Shown one piece after another: positions 17,089-27,017 of a stretch of 64,000 nt of DNA. The position numbers and the translations under genes were made by a program. Origin of the DNA: Eubacterium sp. (GTDB lineage Bacteria > Bacillota > Clostridia > Oscillospirales > Acutalibacteraceae); contig JAFSRX010000007.1 in assembly GCA_017445905.1 (NCBI GenBank), forward strand, positions 51,551-115,550, written 5' to 3'. The first letter of the stretch is position 1, and every line of letters begins with the position of its first letter. The notes below the pieces were generated by a model. It made no database searches. It saw only the letters and a program-made list of their open reading frames with translations, and was not told the origin of the DNA.

Positions 17089-18432
17089 ATGATTAAAACT
17101 ATCATTAATGCATTTAAAATCCCCGAAATTCGTAAAAAACTGCTCTTCACCGCATTCATTATTCTCATTTTCAGAATTGGTTCAGTTATTCCTGTTCCGT
17201 TCCTCAACATAGTTGATGAGATTGAAGTCGGTAAAGGAAATTCAATTTTAACTTATCTCAGCTTAATGACAGGTAGCGCATTCACATACGGAACAATTTT
17301 CGCTATGTCAATCACTCCTTACATTAACGCATCAATTATTATGCAGCTTCTCGCAGTTGCTATCCCCGCTCTGGAAAAACTCCAGAAAGAGGGAGAAGAG
17401 GGTAAGAAGAAAATAACAACTATAACAAGATTTGTTACAGTAGGACTCGGTATTCTCCAGTCACTTGCTTATTTCTTCTTCCTTCGTGCAAACAATTATC
17501 TTTTGTTTGACGATTCACAGTTATCAACACCTCAGATGATTTTCGAGGCAGTTGTTATCATAACTGTTTTAACTGCAGGTACAGCTGTTATCATGTGGCT
17601 TGGCGAGCAGATCACAATCGACGGTATCGGAAACGGTATTTCAATAATCCTTTTCGCAGGTATCGTATCTCGTTTCCCCACACTTATCAAACAGTTATTC
17701 CAGTATTTAAACACAGGCAGACTTGTATATAAAATACTCGTTCCTGTTGTAATCGTAATCTTCTTGCTTATGATTGCATATATCGTACTTCTGGATAACG
17801 CAGAAAGAAGACTTCCGATTCAGTACTCAAAGAGAGTTGTCGGAAGAAAGATGTACGGCGGACAGAATACTCATATGCCTATTAAGGTAAATATGAGCGG
17901 CGTTCTTCCAATTATCTTTGCGTCATCAATTCTTTCACTTCCGGGAACTGTTCAGATGTTCTTAAAGAATCAGCCTGCTGAGGATACCTTCTGGGGCAAG
18001 TTCTTTAACGCATTCCAGGGAGATTCTTGGGTTTACGCAGTACTCTACTTCTTACTGATAATATTCTTTGCTTATTTCTACAGTACAATTCAGTACAATC
18101 CTATTGAAATGGCAAACAATCTTCGTAAAAACAACGGCGCAATTCCGGGTATCAGACCGGGCAGACCTACATCGGACTATATCTTTAAGATTTTATCAAG
18201 ACTTACCCTCATCGGTGCACTTATGATTTCCGTTGTTGCTCTCTTCCCGATTGTTTACTCACTCATCTGCGATGCAGCTATCAAGCCTCTTGCAGACGGA
18301 AGCGACGGAGGCGGAATGTCAATCAGCCTCGGCGGTACATCACTTATCATTTTGGTTGGTGTTGCACTTGAAACTGTTCGTCAGCTTGAGTCTCAGATGA
18401 TGATGCGTCACTACAAAGGCTTCCTTGACTAA
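17089..18432 (+). CDS. secY: Protein translocase subunit SecY
   Basis: Channel-forming subunit of the Sec translocon in the cytoplasmic membrane. The 447 residues have ten hydrophobic membrane segments, the SIMTGSAFTYGTIFAM-type plug and helix-2 region, the cytoplasmic loop RRLPIQYSKRVVGRKMYGGQ and the NPIEMANNLRKNNGAIPGIRPG region. It has no spacer after rplO; the overlap with the end of rplO (GGTGGAGGTG) supplies the ribosome-binding site. Confidence 0.97.
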   Translation: MIKTIINAFKIPEIRKKLLFTAFIILIFRIGSVIPVPFLNIVDEIEVGKGNSILTYLSLMTGSAFTYGTIFAMSITPYINASIIMQLLAVAIPALEKLQKEGEEGKKKITTITRFVTVGLGILQSLAYFFFLRANNYLLFDDSQLSTPQMIFEAVVIITVLTAGTAVIMWLGEQITIDGIGNGISIILFAGIVSRFPTLIKQLFQYLNTGRLVYKILVPVVIVIFLLMIAYIVLLDNAERRLPIQYSKRVVGRKMYGGQNTHMPIKVNMSGVLPIIFASSILSLPGTVQMFLKNQPAEDTFWGKFFNAFQGDSWVYAVLYFLLIIFFAYFYSTIQYNPIEMANNLRKNNGAIPGIRPGRPTSDYIFKILSRLTLIGALMISVVALFPIVYSLICDAAIKPLADGSDGGGMSISLGGTSLIILVGVALETVRQLESQMMMRHYKGFLD

Positions 18433-18446
18433 GAAAGGATATTAAT

Positions 18447-19079
18447 ATGAAACTTATTCTTTTAGGTGCTCCGGGCGCAGGTAAGGGCACACAGGCAGAA
18501 AAAATTTGCGATAAGTTTAATATTCCTGCAATTTCAACAGGAAATATTATTCGTGCCGCACTTGCAAACGGAACTGAAATGGGCTTAAAGGCTAAATCCT
18601 ATATGGATGCAGGTCAGCTCGTTCCCGATGAAGTTGTTATCGGTATCATTCAGGAAAGACTTAAGGAAGACGATTGTAAAAACGGATTTATTCTTGACGG
18701 TTTTCCGAGAACTATCCCACAGGCTCAGGCTCTTGAGGATATGGGTATTGAAATTGACAAGGTTGTTGATATTGAAGTTCCCGATGAAACAATAACCGCA
18801 AGATTATCAGGCCGCAGGGTTTGCGAAAAATGCGCAAATTCATATCATATGATTTACAAATTCCCGAAGGTTGAAGGAATTTGTGATGCATGCGGCGGAA
18901 AACTTATTCAGCGCAAGGACGATGCTCCCGAAACCGTTCAGGCTCGTTTGGTTGAATATCACCAGATGACTGAACCTCTTAAGGATTTCTATGAGAAACT
19001 CGGCAAGCTTACTATTGTTGAGGGTCAGGAAAAGGTTGAGGACACAACAAAGCTCGTCTTTGAAGCATTGGAGGATTAA
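18447..19079 (+). CDS. adk: Adenylate kinase
   Basis: Interconverts ATP + AMP and 2 ADP. The 210 residues contain the P-loop GAPGAGKGTQ, the AMP-binding DGFPRTIPQA motif and a long-form LID carrying two CxxC pairs (CEKC and CDAC), the zinc-binding version found in Gram-positives. The ribosome-binding site is AAAGGA, and map follows with one base between stop and start. Confidence 0.97.
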   Translation: MKLILLGAPGAGKGTQAEKICDKFNIPAISTGNIIRAALANGTEMGLKAKSYMDAGQLVPDEVVIGIIQERLKEDDCKNGFILDGFPRTIPQAQALEDMGIEIDKVVDIEVPDETITARLSGRRVCEKCANSYHMIYKFPKVEGICDACGGKLIQRKDDAPETVQARLVEYHQMTEPLKDFYEKLGKLTIVEGQEKVEDTTKLVFEALED

Positions 19080-19080
19080 C

Positions 19081-19830
19081 ATGATAGTGCTAAAAAGCAG
19101 TCGTGAGCTTGAACTTATGAAGGAAGCTTGCAAAATTTCTGCTCAGGCGCTTCAGGTGGCAGGAGAAGCAGTAAAACCCGGTATTTCAACGTATGAGATT
19201 GATAAAATTGCTCACGATTTTATAATCAAAAGCGGTGCGAAACCTAACTTTCTGGGATACGGCGGATTTCCTGCTACCGCATGTATATCTATAAATGATG
19301 AAGTTATTCACGGCATACCGAGCAAAAAGCGAATCATCCAGGATGGTGATATCGTAAGCATAGATCTCGGAGCTGTCAAAAACGGCTATAACGGCGACAA
19401 TGCTGCAACATTTATCTGCGGGACTTGCTCTCCCGAGGTAGAGCGGCTGGTGCAAACGACTAAAGAGTCTCTTTATGAGGGAATCGAAAAGGCGGTTGTC
19501 GGCGGCAGACTCGGCGATATAGGCTTTGCAGTTCAGAGCTACTGTGAGGAGCGCGGCTTCTCCGTAGTAAGGGATTTTGTAGGGCACGGAGTCGGAACAA
19601 AGCTTCATGAAGAACCGAGCGTACCAAACTTCGGACACGCAGGGCGCGGTATCCGACTATTACCCGGAATGACATTGGCAATTGAACCGATGATTAATCT
19701 GGGAACCCATAAGGTTAAAACACTTTCGGACGGATGGACCGTTAAAACGCTCGACGGAAAGGCATCGGCTCATTTTGAGCACACGATTGCCATAACACCA
19801 AACGGACCGGTTATCCTAACGAAAATTTAA
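19081..19830 (+). CDS. map: Methionine aminopeptidase type I
   Basis: Removes the initiator methionine from nascent proteins. It has 249 residues when read from the ATG at 19081, one base after the adk stop and following GGAGG in the end of adk. Metal ligands are visible in VSIDLGAVKNGYNGDNA (two Asp), FVGHGVGTKLHEEP (His), LAIEPMINLG (Glu) and FEHTIAIT (Glu). The open frame extends into adk, but that part is not homologous. Confidence 0.96.
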   Translation: MIVLKSSRELELMKEACKISAQALQVAGEAVKPGISTYEIDKIAHDFIIKSGAKPNFLGYGGFPATACISINDEVIHGIPSKKRIIQDGDIVSIDLGAVKNGYNGDNAATFICGTCSPEVERLVQTTKESLYEGIEKAVVGGRLGDIGFAVQSYCEERGFSVVRDFVGHGVGTKLHEEPSVPNFGHAGRGIRLLPGMTLAIEPMINLGTHKVKTLSDGWTVKTLDGKASAHFEHTIAITPNGPVILTKI

Positions 19831-19928
19831 TTGCAATTGCAGAATAATTAATGTGATTCCAGTTAATAGAGTGATAATTCACTATTAAACATCAACAATT
19901 ATTATCTTTATAAAATAAGAGGTATAAG

Positions 19929-20147
19929 ATGTCTAAGTCAGATATGATAGAAGTTGAAGGTACTGTAGTTGAGGCGCTTCCCAACACAACATTTAAGGTT
20001 TCGCTTCAAAACGGTCACATTATTACAGCACACATCAGCGGAAAACTGAGAATGAACAACATTCGAATTCTTCCGGGTGATAAAGTAACAATGGAAATGT
20101 CACCTTATGATCTTTCAAAAGGTCGTATCATATGGCGTTCCAAGTAA
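19929..20147 (+). CDS. infA: Translation initiation factor IF-1
   Basis: Binds the 30S A site during initiation. The 72 residues form an OB fold with [19 protein letters not shown] and the [19 protein letters not shown] block. A weak ribosome-binding site (AAGAGG) precedes it. The 98-nt gap upstream holds a small imperfect hairpin (ATAGAGTGA/TTCACTAT) and no gene; the KOW-domain protein found here in some Firmicutes is absent. Confidence 0.96.
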   Translation: MSKSDMIEVEGTVVEALPNTTFKVSLQNGHIITAHISGKLRMNNIRILPGDKVTMEMSPYDLSKGRIIWRSK

Positions 20148-20168
20148 ATTATTAGGAGGATTTTTCAA

Positions 20169-20282
20169 ATGAAAGTCAGACCTTCTGTAAAGAAAATTTG
20201 CGAAAAGTGCAAAGTTATTAAAAGAAATGGAAAAGTAATGGTTATCTGTGAAAATCCAAAGCACAAACAGCGTCAGGGCTAA
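20169..20282 (+). CDS. rpmJ: 50S ribosomal protein L36, zinc-binding type
   Basis: Thirty-seven residues starting [17 protein letters not shown], with the CxxC pair, a later Cys and a His completing the C4/C3H zinc site, and ending KHKQRQG. AGGAGG precedes the ATG at 20169. It has the standard position between infA and rpsM. Confidence 0.95.
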   Translation: MKVRPSVKKICEKCKVIKRNGKVMVICENPKHKQRQG

Positions 20283-20313
20283 CCTGAACAATTAATCGGA
20301 GGTAAATTTTAAT

Positions 20314-20682
20314 ATGGCACGTATTTCTGGTGTTGACTTACCTAATGACAAAAGAGTTGAAATCGGTCTTACCTATATTTTCGGTATCGGACGTACAACT
20401 GCTACAAAAATAATTGAGGAAACAGGCGTTGATCCGGACACCCGCTGCAGAGATTTATCCGAAGAAGATGTTAAGAAGCTCAGCGACTATATCACCAATA
20501 ACTTAAATGTTGAAGGTGACCTTCGCAGAGATATTCTTATGGACATCAAGAGACTTCAGGAAATCAATTGCTACAGAGGCATTCGTCACAGAAAGGGTCT
20601 CCCTGTTAGAGGCCAGACCTCAAAGAACAACGCAAGAACACGCAAAGGTCCTAAAAAGACTATTGCTAATAAGAAAAAGTAA
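20314..20682 (+). CDS. rpsM: 30S ribosomal protein S13
   Basis: 30S head protein contacting P-site tRNA and L5. The 122 residues contain [20 protein letters not shown], a helix-turn-helix-like fold and the [20 protein letters not shown] tail. CGGAGG is upstream. Confidence 0.96.
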   Translation: MARISGVDLPNDKRVEIGLTYIFGIGRTTATKIIEETGVDPDTRCRDLSEEDVKKLSDYITNNLNVEGDLRRDILMDIKRLQEINCYRGIRHRKGLPVRGQTSKNNARTRKGPKKTIANKKK

Positions 20683-20700
20683 GATAGGAGGAAACAGTAT

Positions 20701-21096
20701 ATGGCTACAAAGAAGCAAGCTTCTACACGTAAAAGACGTGAGAAGAAGAATATTGAGCGCGGAGTTGCTCATATTCAGTCAACCTTCAACAACACAATTG
20801 TAACTATTTCGGATACACAGGGTAATGCTGTTTCTTGGGCATCAGCCGGCGAAATGGGATTTCGCGGTTCTAAGAAGTCCACTCCTTATGCAGCTCAGAC
20901 TGCAGCTGAAACAGCTGCTAAGATTGCAACTGACCACGGTATGAAAACTGTTGAAGTTTATGTTAAGGGTCCGGGCGCAGGAAGAGAAGCTGCAATAAGA
21001 GCACTTCAGACAGCAGGGCTTGATGTAACAATGATTAAGGATGTTACTCCTATCCCACACAACGGCTGTCGTCCGCCAAAGAGACGCCGTGTATAA
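20701..21096 (+). CDS. rpsK: 30S ribosomal protein S11
   Basis: 30S platform protein near the Shine-Dalgarno helix. The 131 residues contain [20 protein letters not shown] and end with the [18 protein letters not shown] signature. TAGGAGG is ten bases before the ATG. Confidence 0.96.
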   Translation: MATKKQASTRKRREKKNIERGVAHIQSTFNNTIVTISDTQGNAVSWASAGEMGFRGSKKSTPYAAQTAAETAAKIATDHGMKTVEVYVKGPGAGREAAIRALQTAGLDVTMIKDVTPIPHNGCRPPKRRRV

Positions 21097-21120
21097 TTTA
21101 TTAGTTGGAGGATAATTAAG

Positions 21121-21720
21121 ATGGCAATTAACAGACAGCCTGTTGCAAGAAGATGTAAGAAATATGATATTTCTCCTTCTGTTTTAGGTTACTCAAACAA
21201 AACCACTTATAGAAACTCAAACACAAACCGCAGAAGAAAAGCAAGTGAATATTCCCTTCAGTTAAATGAAAAACAGAAGGTTAAGTTCATATACGGAATT
21301 CTCGAGAAGCAGTCTCGCCGCATTTATGAGGAAGCTGAAAGACTTCCCGGCGTAACAGGTGAAAACATGGTTATGCTTCTTGAAACCCGTCTTGATAACG
21401 TTGTATATCGTCTCGGTCTTGTTAAAACAAGAAAGCAGGCGCGTCAGCTCGTATCTCACGCTCATTTTCTTGTGAACGGCAAAAAGGTTAACATTCCTTC
21501 TTACAGAGTTAAGATTGGCGATGTTATCTCTGTTCGTGAAAAGAGCAAGGACATTGATATCTTTAAGGCAGTTAAAGAAGAAGGTCCTTCACAGTTAGTT
21601 CCTAAGTGGTTAGAAATGAATCAGGAAGCTCTCTCAGGAAAGGTTCTTGCCCTTCCAACAAGTGAAGATCTTGATTACGAATTACAGTACAATCTTATCG
21701 TTGAGTTCTATTCTAAGTAA
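21121..21720 (+). CDS. rpsD: 30S ribosomal protein S4
   Basis: Primary 16S rRNA-binding protein; in Bacillus and E. coli it represses its own synthesis. The 199 residues have an S4 RNA-binding domain ([33 protein letters not shown]). It lacks the N-terminal zinc cysteines of some homologues. Encoded within the alpha operon between rpsK and rpoA. Confidence 0.95.
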   Translation: MAINRQPVARRCKKYDISPSVLGYSNKTTYRNSNTNRRRKASEYSLQLNEKQKVKFIYGILEKQSRRIYEEAERLPGVTGENMVMLLETRLDNVVYRLGLVKTRKQARQLVSHAHFLVNGKKVNIPSYRVKIGDVISVREKSKDIDIFKAVKEEGPSQLVPKWLEMNQEALSGKVLALPTSEDLDYELQYNLIVEFYSK

Positions 21721-21774
21721 GACATTTTAGTTTTATTTAGCGTTATAACAAAACATTTTTTAGGAGGCTATTAA

Positions 21775-22731
21775 ATGATCGAAATTGATAAGCCGAATAT
21801 CGAAATAGTAGATTTATCTACTCAGGGAAGCAGAAGCGTTGGAAGATTTGTTGTTGAACCTCTTGAAAGAGGCTTTGGAACAACTCTCGGAAATTCAATG
21901 AGAAGAGTTCTTCTCTCATCACTTCCGGGCTACGCAATCACTTCCGTAAAGATTGATGGTGTTTTACACGAGTTTTCGACAATTCCTCATGTTAAAGAGG
22001 ACGTAACCGAAATCGTTCTTAACCTTAAAAACGTTATTCTTAAGATTCATGACGAGAATCCTAAGACTCTCTATATTGATGCAAGCGGTGAAGGCGAAAT
22101 CACAGCCGGTGATATCAAACACGATGCTGATGTTGAAATCCTTAACCCTGAGCTTCATATTGCATACCTTGATGAAGGCGCAAATGTTATTATGGAGCTT
22201 ACAGCAGATAACGGCAGAGGATATGTTCCCTGCGACAGAAATAAGCAGTTGATGGATCTTCCTATCGGAACAATAGCAATTGACTCAATATACACTCCTG
22301 TTCTTAAGGTTAATTATACTGTTGAAAACACGCGTGTTGGCCAGCAGACCGATCTTGATAAACTGATTCTTGATGTTGAAACAGACGGAACTATTCCTGC
22401 TGATGAAGCAGCATCACTTGCTGCAAAGATACTCAACGAACATCTGAATCTCTTTGTTGACCTTTCAGAAGAAATGGGCAACGCCGAGATTATGGTTGAG
22501 AAGGATGATGACGGAAAAGAAAAGGTTCTTGAAATGACTATTGAAGAACTTGATCTTTCAGTTCGTTCATTCAACTGCTTGAAGAGAGCAGGCATCAACA
22601 CAGTTGAAGATTTGATCGGAAAATCCGAAGAAGATATGATGAAAGTCAGAAATCTCGGACGTAAGTCGCTCGACGAAGTTGTCGGCAAGCTTGCATCTCT
22701 TGGTTTCAGACTTAGCAAGGAAGAGGACTAA
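21775..22731 (+). CDS. rpoA: DNA-directed RNA polymerase subunit alpha
   Basis: Dimerisation scaffold of RNA polymerase. The 318 residues comprise an N-terminal assembly domain ([20 protein letters not shown], about 20-230) and a C-terminal promoter-contact domain with helix-hairpin-helix motifs ([31 protein letters not shown]). TAGGAGG lies upstream in a 54-nt gap after rpsD. Confidence 0.97.
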   Translation: MIEIDKPNIEIVDLSTQGSRSVGRFVVEPLERGFGTTLGNSMRRVLLSSLPGYAITSVKIDGVLHEFSTIPHVKEDVTEIVLNLKNVILKIHDENPKTLYIDASGEGEITAGDIKHDADVEILNPELHIAYLDEGANVIMELTADNGRGYVPCDRNKQLMDLPIGTIAIDSIYTPVLKVNYTVENTRVGQQTDLDKLILDVETDGTIPADEAASLAAKILNEHLNLFVDLSEEMGNAEIMVEKDDDGKEKVLEMTIEELDLSVRSFNCLKRAGINTVEDLIGKSEEDMMKVRNLGRKSLDEVVGKLASLGFRLSKEED

Positions 22732-22745
22732 GGAGGGAATTTTCT

Positions 22746-23087
22746 ATGCCAGGTAGCAGAAAACTGGGCAGACCTACTGATCAGAGAAAGGCAATGCTCA
22801 GAGGATTAGTTACTTATCTTTTAGAAAACGGCAAAATAGAAACAACCGTTACGAGAGCAAAAGAGGTTCGCGCTTTAACCGAGAGAATGATTACCCTCGG
22901 CAAAAACGATACCCTTCATTCAAGAAGACAGGTTCTTGCTTATGTAACTAAGGAAGACGTTGTTAAGAAACTTTTTGATGAAATTGCTCCGAATTATGAA
23001 GATAGAAACGGCGGATATACTCGTATAATCAAAACAGGCCCTCGCCGCGGCGATGCAGCTGAAATGTGCATTATCGAATTAGTATAA
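22746..23087 (+). CDS. rplQ: 50S ribosomal protein L17
   Basis: Last gene of the cluster. The 113 residues include [20 protein letters not shown], the [11 protein letters not shown]-type helix and a C-terminal [19 protein letters not shown] motif. AAGGAGG precedes the ATG. Two terminators in tandem follow. Confidence 0.96.
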   Translation: MPGSRKLGRPTDQRKAMLRGLVTYLLENGKIETTVTRAKEVRALTERMITLGKNDTLHSRRQVLAYVTKEDVVKKLFDEIAPNYEDRNGGYTRIIKTGPRRGDAAEMCIIELV

Positions 23088-23098
23088 TCCAAATATTA

Positions 23099-23128
23099 AA
23101 AGGCACTCATTTGAGTGCCTTTATTTTT
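23099..23128 (+). terminator. First terminator of the ribosomal cluster
   Basis: An 11-bp stem (23099-23109 with 23112-23122) around GGCACTCA/TGAGTGCC with a minimal loop, followed by ATTTTT. It is placed 11 nt after the rplQ stop. Confidence 0.88.
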
Positions 23129-23165
23129 GACTAAAAAGGGGGCTGACCACTTTTTAGTCATTTTT
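23129..23165 (+). terminator. Second, adjacent terminator
   Basis: GACTAAAAAG (23129-23138) and CTTTTTAGTC (23150-23159) form a perfect 10-bp stem with an 11-nt loop, followed by ATTTTTG. It starts directly after the first terminator and insulates the next gene. Confidence 0.75.
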
Positions 23166-23264
23166 GTTATAATCCATAAATTTATAGTTAAATCATAGGT
23201 TGAAGTGAGTAGTTTTCTGTGATATACTGATAATGAGTTAGTTCAACAAATCGGAGATGATAAA

Positions 23265-25160
23265 GTGAAAAAAATTATTGCTATAATAATTTCTGTTATA
23301 ATTGTTTTTTCTTCATTTTCATTTTGTTTAACCGCATTTGCATTAAAAACAACCGATGTTGAAAAAACGAGAATAGGAAATTCAAAGACTTATTATGAAT
23401 ATAGTGCTCAGACAAAAACCCTTACTCTCAGCGGCAGCGGTTCAATACCAAGCTTCTTAAACAATGACGAGGCTCAGCCGTGGTCATCATGGCGAAGCGA
23501 TGGCTCGATTGAAAGAGTTGTTGTTGAAGAGGGAATAACGGGTATCGGAAACTATGTTTTATACCAGGTTTGCGCTGAAGAAGTTCAGCTGCCATCTACC
23601 TTGAAAACAATAGGCAACTATGCGCTTGCGTATAATTCAAAGATAACAAGTTACGAGATACCTTTCGGAGTTAAATCGATTGGCGCAAGTTCATTTGAAA
23701 ATTGCATATCAATGACAAATGTCAGCCTTCCCGACACTCTGACTACTATCAGCAAAAATGCTTTTAAGCAGTGCTATAAGCTTGAGAATGTTAAAATACC
23801 TTATAGTGTAACATCAATCGGAAGCTACGCTTTTCATCGCTGTTCTGTTTTGAGTAGTGCAGAGTTCGAGACGCTTAGCTCACCTGTGAAAATTGGCAGT
23901 TATGCTTTTATGAATTGCCCACTGCTTTCTGAACTTTCAGTTCCGCTGGGTGCAACTGTTGGAACATATGCTTTTGGATATAACGACAGTAAAAAGAAAT
24001 ATGACGGAGTTTCAATGAAACTGTTTTCAGGTTCCGATGCAATGGCGTATGCTAAAACAAGAAGTATTCCGTATGAGCTTATCGAGGTTATTCCGCTTGA
24101 GCTCGGTGTTGTTAATAAAAACGAATATATAGAAGATACATTCAATAAAGACTATTACTATTCGTTCATACCTGAAACAACACAGATTTATAATATTTAT
24201 TCAACCGGAGATGTTGATTTAAGAGCGGTTATTTCGGATTCTGAGGGTGAGATTGAACAGAGTGACGATATTTCAAATGATAATCTCAATTTCTGTTTAA
24301 GTTGTAATCTTGAAGCCGGAAAAGAATACAGTATAACAGTAAGCTCTGTTAAATCGGAAGGCGAATACGCTGTTGTTGTTTATCCCGATGAAATTCAGTC
24401 CTTTGATATAAAAGGCGAACTTTCCTTTACTGCCGATGAAGGAAAGCTCAATGAAGATTCAGTCAGATTATTTGAAATATCGGATGATATGCTCGATGGA
24501 TTTGTTCTTGATATTAAATTCGGCGGAGATTATTCAGACAAGATTTATTATTCAAACGGATATTTTGATAATAAAACAATTATGCTTTCTGATAAACAGA
24601 GCGAAACTCCGTTTACCTGCGGAAATAATAATTCATATATTTCAATAGGTGAAAAAGAGAGCGTATTTAGTGTTTATATTGAGCATAGCTATGAAGAAGA
24701 GGTAATTCCTTATACGGTTGACGATGACGGATATTCAGTATTTACCTGTATTCTTTGTTCAGATAGCTATAAGGACAATTTTGTTCCGACTCCTGCTGTA
24801 ACAGTAAGCGGAAAAGCTGTTCTGATGGAGCACCCCGATGGCTCACATTCCCACGAAGTTCCATATTCCTATGCAACATTTTTTGCCAATAACAGAACAT
24901 ATTATATCGACGAAGAAGGTAACTGGAGCGTTAATACCTTTGATGATTTAGATCTCGTTTTTGAAAATAAAAACGGAAAAGATGTTAGTGTTCATATTGA
25001 TGTTGACGGTGAAGATGTTGATTTTGGAGCAGTTGCATTTGAAGGATATGATTTCACGGGGGACTCAAGAGTTAACGCCAAAGACTTTGTTGTTTTCTTA
25101 AAAGAAAAAAAGGAAAAACTGGGCGAAGACTATTGGAAATACGCATATAATTTCTTATAA
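23265..25160 (+). CDS. Secreted BspA-type leucine-rich-repeat protein with dockerin-like C-terminus
   Basis: The 631 residues begin at GTG (23265) with CGGAG upstream. Residues 1-27 form a signal peptide ending near LTAFA. Residues about 60-250 hold BspA/LRR_5-type repeats (LPSTLKTIGNYAL, IPFGVKSIGASSF, LPDTLTTISKNAF, IPYSVTSIGSYAF), a family found on surface-binding proteins. The middle (about 270-480) looks like beta-rich domains of unknown type. The last 35 residues have a single calcium-loop repeat, DFTGDSRVNAKD, resembling half of a type I dockerin. It is probably a surface-attached or complex-associated adhesin. The role is inferred from domain types. Confidence 0.8.
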   Translation: MKKIIAIIISVIIVFSSFSFCLTAFALKTTDVEKTRIGNSKTYYEYSAQTKTLTLSGSGSIPSFLNNDEAQPWSSWRSDGSIERVVVEEGITGIGNYVLYQVCAEEVQLPSTLKTIGNYALAYNSKITSYEIPFGVKSIGASSFENCISMTNVSLPDTLTTISKNAFKQCYKLENVKIPYSVTSIGSYAFHRCSVLSSAEFETLSSPVKIGSYAFMNCPLLSELSVPLGATVGTYAFGYNDSKKKYDGVSMKLFSGSDAMAYAKTRSIPYELIEVIPLELGVVNKNEYIEDTFNKDYYYSFIPETTQIYNIYSTGDVDLRAVISDSEGEIEQSDDISNDNLNFCLSCNLEAGKEYSITVSSVKSEGEYAVVVYPDEIQSFDIKGELSFTADEGKLNEDSVRLFEISDDMLDGFVLDIKFGGDYSDKIYYSNGYFDNKTIMLSDKQSETPFTCGNNNSYISIGEKESVFSVYIEHSYEEEVIPYTVDDDGYSVFTCILCSDSYKDNFVPTPAVTVSGKAVLMEHPDGSHSHEVPYSYATFFANNRTYYIDEEGNWSVNTFDDLDLVFENKNGKDVSVHIDVDGEDVDFGAVAFEGYDFTGDSRVNAKDFVVFLKEKKEKLGEDYWKYAYNFL

Positions 25161-25166
25161 TATATT

Positions 25167-25206
25167 ACGCAGAGTTAATTTTGCATTGACTCTGCGTATT
25201 TTTTTA
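25167..25206 (+). terminator. Terminator after the LRR/dockerin-like gene
   Basis: ACGCAGAGT (25167-25175) and ACTCTGCGT (25189-25197) with a 13-nt loop, followed by ATTTTTTTT. Confidence 0.88.
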
Positions 25207-25215
25207 AAAAGTTTA

Positions 25216-25244
25216 TTGACATTGAGTGAGTTTAGAATTATACT
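25216..25244 (+). promoter_or_regulatory. Promoter of the adaptor-permease operon
   Basis: TTGACA (25216-25221), 17 nt, TATACT (25239-25244). It sits directly after the preceding terminator and about 50 bp upstream of the adaptor start. Confidence 0.7.
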
Positions 25245-25293
25245 TAGTGTGTCTAATTATAATTATATAATATATAAGTACGAGGTTATAAAT

Positions 25294-26988
25294 ATGGCAA
25301 CCGTTAAGAAAAACAATAAAATGAAAATCATCATTCCGATTTGCATTGTTCTTGTTATTGCGATTATCGCAGGTTCGATATTTGCGGTAAGTCAGAAGAA
25401 CAAAACTCCTGTTGTTTCTTTAACAACAATCGGAACAAATAATATTGTTGAATCTGTCAGTGCAACAGGAACAATTTCTTCCAGTACAAGCCGTGAATAC
25501 AGCGCTTCAACAGTCGCAAATTGCAAAGAAGTTTTTGTTAAGGTTGGCGATAAGGTTAAAAAAGGTGACAAACTTGCAACCTTCAGCACTGAAGAACTCG
25601 ATTCTCAGATTAAATCTCTTCAGTCAACCTATAATGATTCTCTTGTTGCGTATAATAGCGCAGTTAAATCACAGAGCGATGCAAAGAATAAGCTGAATTC
25701 GACTAATAAGAGAATAAAAGCTCTTGAAAAGCAAAAGAAGAAGCTAGAAAAGAAAACTGTAAAAAATTCAACTACTAAAAAGACTTCAACAACTAAGAAG
25801 AGCGTTTCTAAAACAAATAAAACATTAAAAGCTGACCCGATTATTCCGGGTATATCAACCCCTTCATATTCAGAAGATATCGAAGAAGCGGTTAAAGCAC
25901 TTGAAGAGCTTGTTACAACAATAAACGGTCTTGCCGAGGATGTTGAAACAACCAACGCAATAACAAGACAGGTTATGCAGACTATTGCCGATGAACTTGC
26001 AACAGGAAACTATAAACCCGAAGCGCTTGCAGATGCAGTTGGCGATGCAGTTGCCAAGGCAATTCAGCAGGGGCTTATTGATGAAACAAAACTGATTGTA
26101 GATAGTGGTGTTGTTGTTGATTCAATTGAAGCAGCGGTTAAAAATGTTAATTGGAAAGCTATCGGAAGTTCGATAGCCGAAGAGGATAATATTCAGCTTA
26201 CAAGCGTTGAACTCCAGCTTGCTGCATTATATTCTCAGAAAGAGCTATTTTCAGTCGGAGCAGACCAGTCAGTTGTTAATGCTCAGAAACAGATTATGAA
26301 ATCATCAAAAAGCGCCCTTGATTCGCTTAAAAAAGCTCAGAGCGAACTTCAGGCAGGATGGGTTTCATCGATAAACGGTATTGTAACTGAATGCTCACTT
26401 GAAGAAGGACAGCAGACTTCTGCACTTCAGACCGGAATTAAGGTTGAAAACCTCGGCGAACTCTCAGTTACTATTTCTCTTGGTGAATATGATGTTCATA
26501 AAGTTGAAATCGGAATGCCTGCATCAATCAAAACCGCATACGGAAGCTATAAAGGTGAAATTGTCAGCATTGCACCAACAGCAACTGGCAAATCATCAAA
26601 CTCAATCCTTGATTCTGTTGGCTCTATGGCAGGAATCAGCGGTCTTTCCTCCCTCACTGATTCAGGCGCAGGCGTTGAATGCGTTGTTAAGGTTTTTGAA
26701 CCGGATGATAATATTATTGCAGGTTTTGAAGCAAGTGTTGATATCCGAACAGGAAGCTTCAACGATGTTCCAACAGTTCCGATTGAATCAATAGTTCTCG
26801 AAAAAGAGGGAACATATGTTTATAAATATAATGAAGAGGATGAAACAGTAATCAAAACAAAGATTGAAACAGGCGCAACTTCCGACACAGCATATGAAGT
26901 TGTCAGCGGACTTAAAATCGGAGATAAAATTGTTTCAACTCCCGCTTCGGATTATGAAGAGGAATCTTTCAAGGTAAGAGTAAACTAA
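25294..26988 (+). CDS. HlyD/MacA-like efflux adaptor subunit
   Basis: The 564 residues start at the ATG at 25294 (GAGG upstream; the frame opens earlier but lacks a ribosome-binding site). There is one membrane anchor (about 12-34), a barrel/lipoyl half (SVSATGTISSSTSREYSAST, then KVGDKVKKGDKLATFSTEEL), and a very long hairpin region (about 110-350) with a Lys/Thr-rich stretch followed by acidic helices. Then come the returning lipoyl half (GIVTECSLEEGQQTSALQTG) and C-terminal beta-barrel domains. In Gram-positives such proteins connect an ABC permease to the extracellular side. It is followed by a MacB-type permease 29 nt downstream; no ATPase gene is next to it. Confidence 0.85.
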   Translation: MATVKKNNKMKIIIPICIVLVIAIIAGSIFAVSQKNKTPVVSLTTIGTNNIVESVSATGTISSSTSREYSASTVANCKEVFVKVGDKVKKGDKLATFSTEELDSQIKSLQSTYNDSLVAYNSAVKSQSDAKNKLNSTNKRIKALEKQKKKLEKKTVKNSTTKKTSTTKKSVSKTNKTLKADPIIPGISTPSYSEDIEEAVKALEELVTTINGLAEDVETTNAITRQVMQTIADELATGNYKPEALADAVGDAVAKAIQQGLIDETKLIVDSGVVVDSIEAAVKNVNWKAIGSSIAEEDNIQLTSVELQLAALYSQKELFSVGADQSVVNAQKQIMKSSKSALDSLKKAQSELQAGWVSSINGIVTECSLEEGQQTSALQTGIKVENLGELSVTISLGEYDVHKVEIGMPASIKTAYGSYKGEIVSIAPTATGKSSNSILDSVGSMAGISGLSSLTDSGAGVECVVKVFEPDDNIIAGFEASVDIRTGSFNDVPTVPIESIVLEKEGTYVYKYNEEDETVIKTKIETGATSDTAYEVVSGLKIGDKIVSTPASDYEEESFKVRVN

Positions 26989-27017
26989 GCAGAGCAAGAC
27001 GAATAAGAGGTAATTAA

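Noticed and set aside
18991-19080. Upstream extension of map into adk
   Set aside because: The added residues are adk sequence in another frame; the ATG at 19081 has its own ribosome-binding site and gives the usual length.
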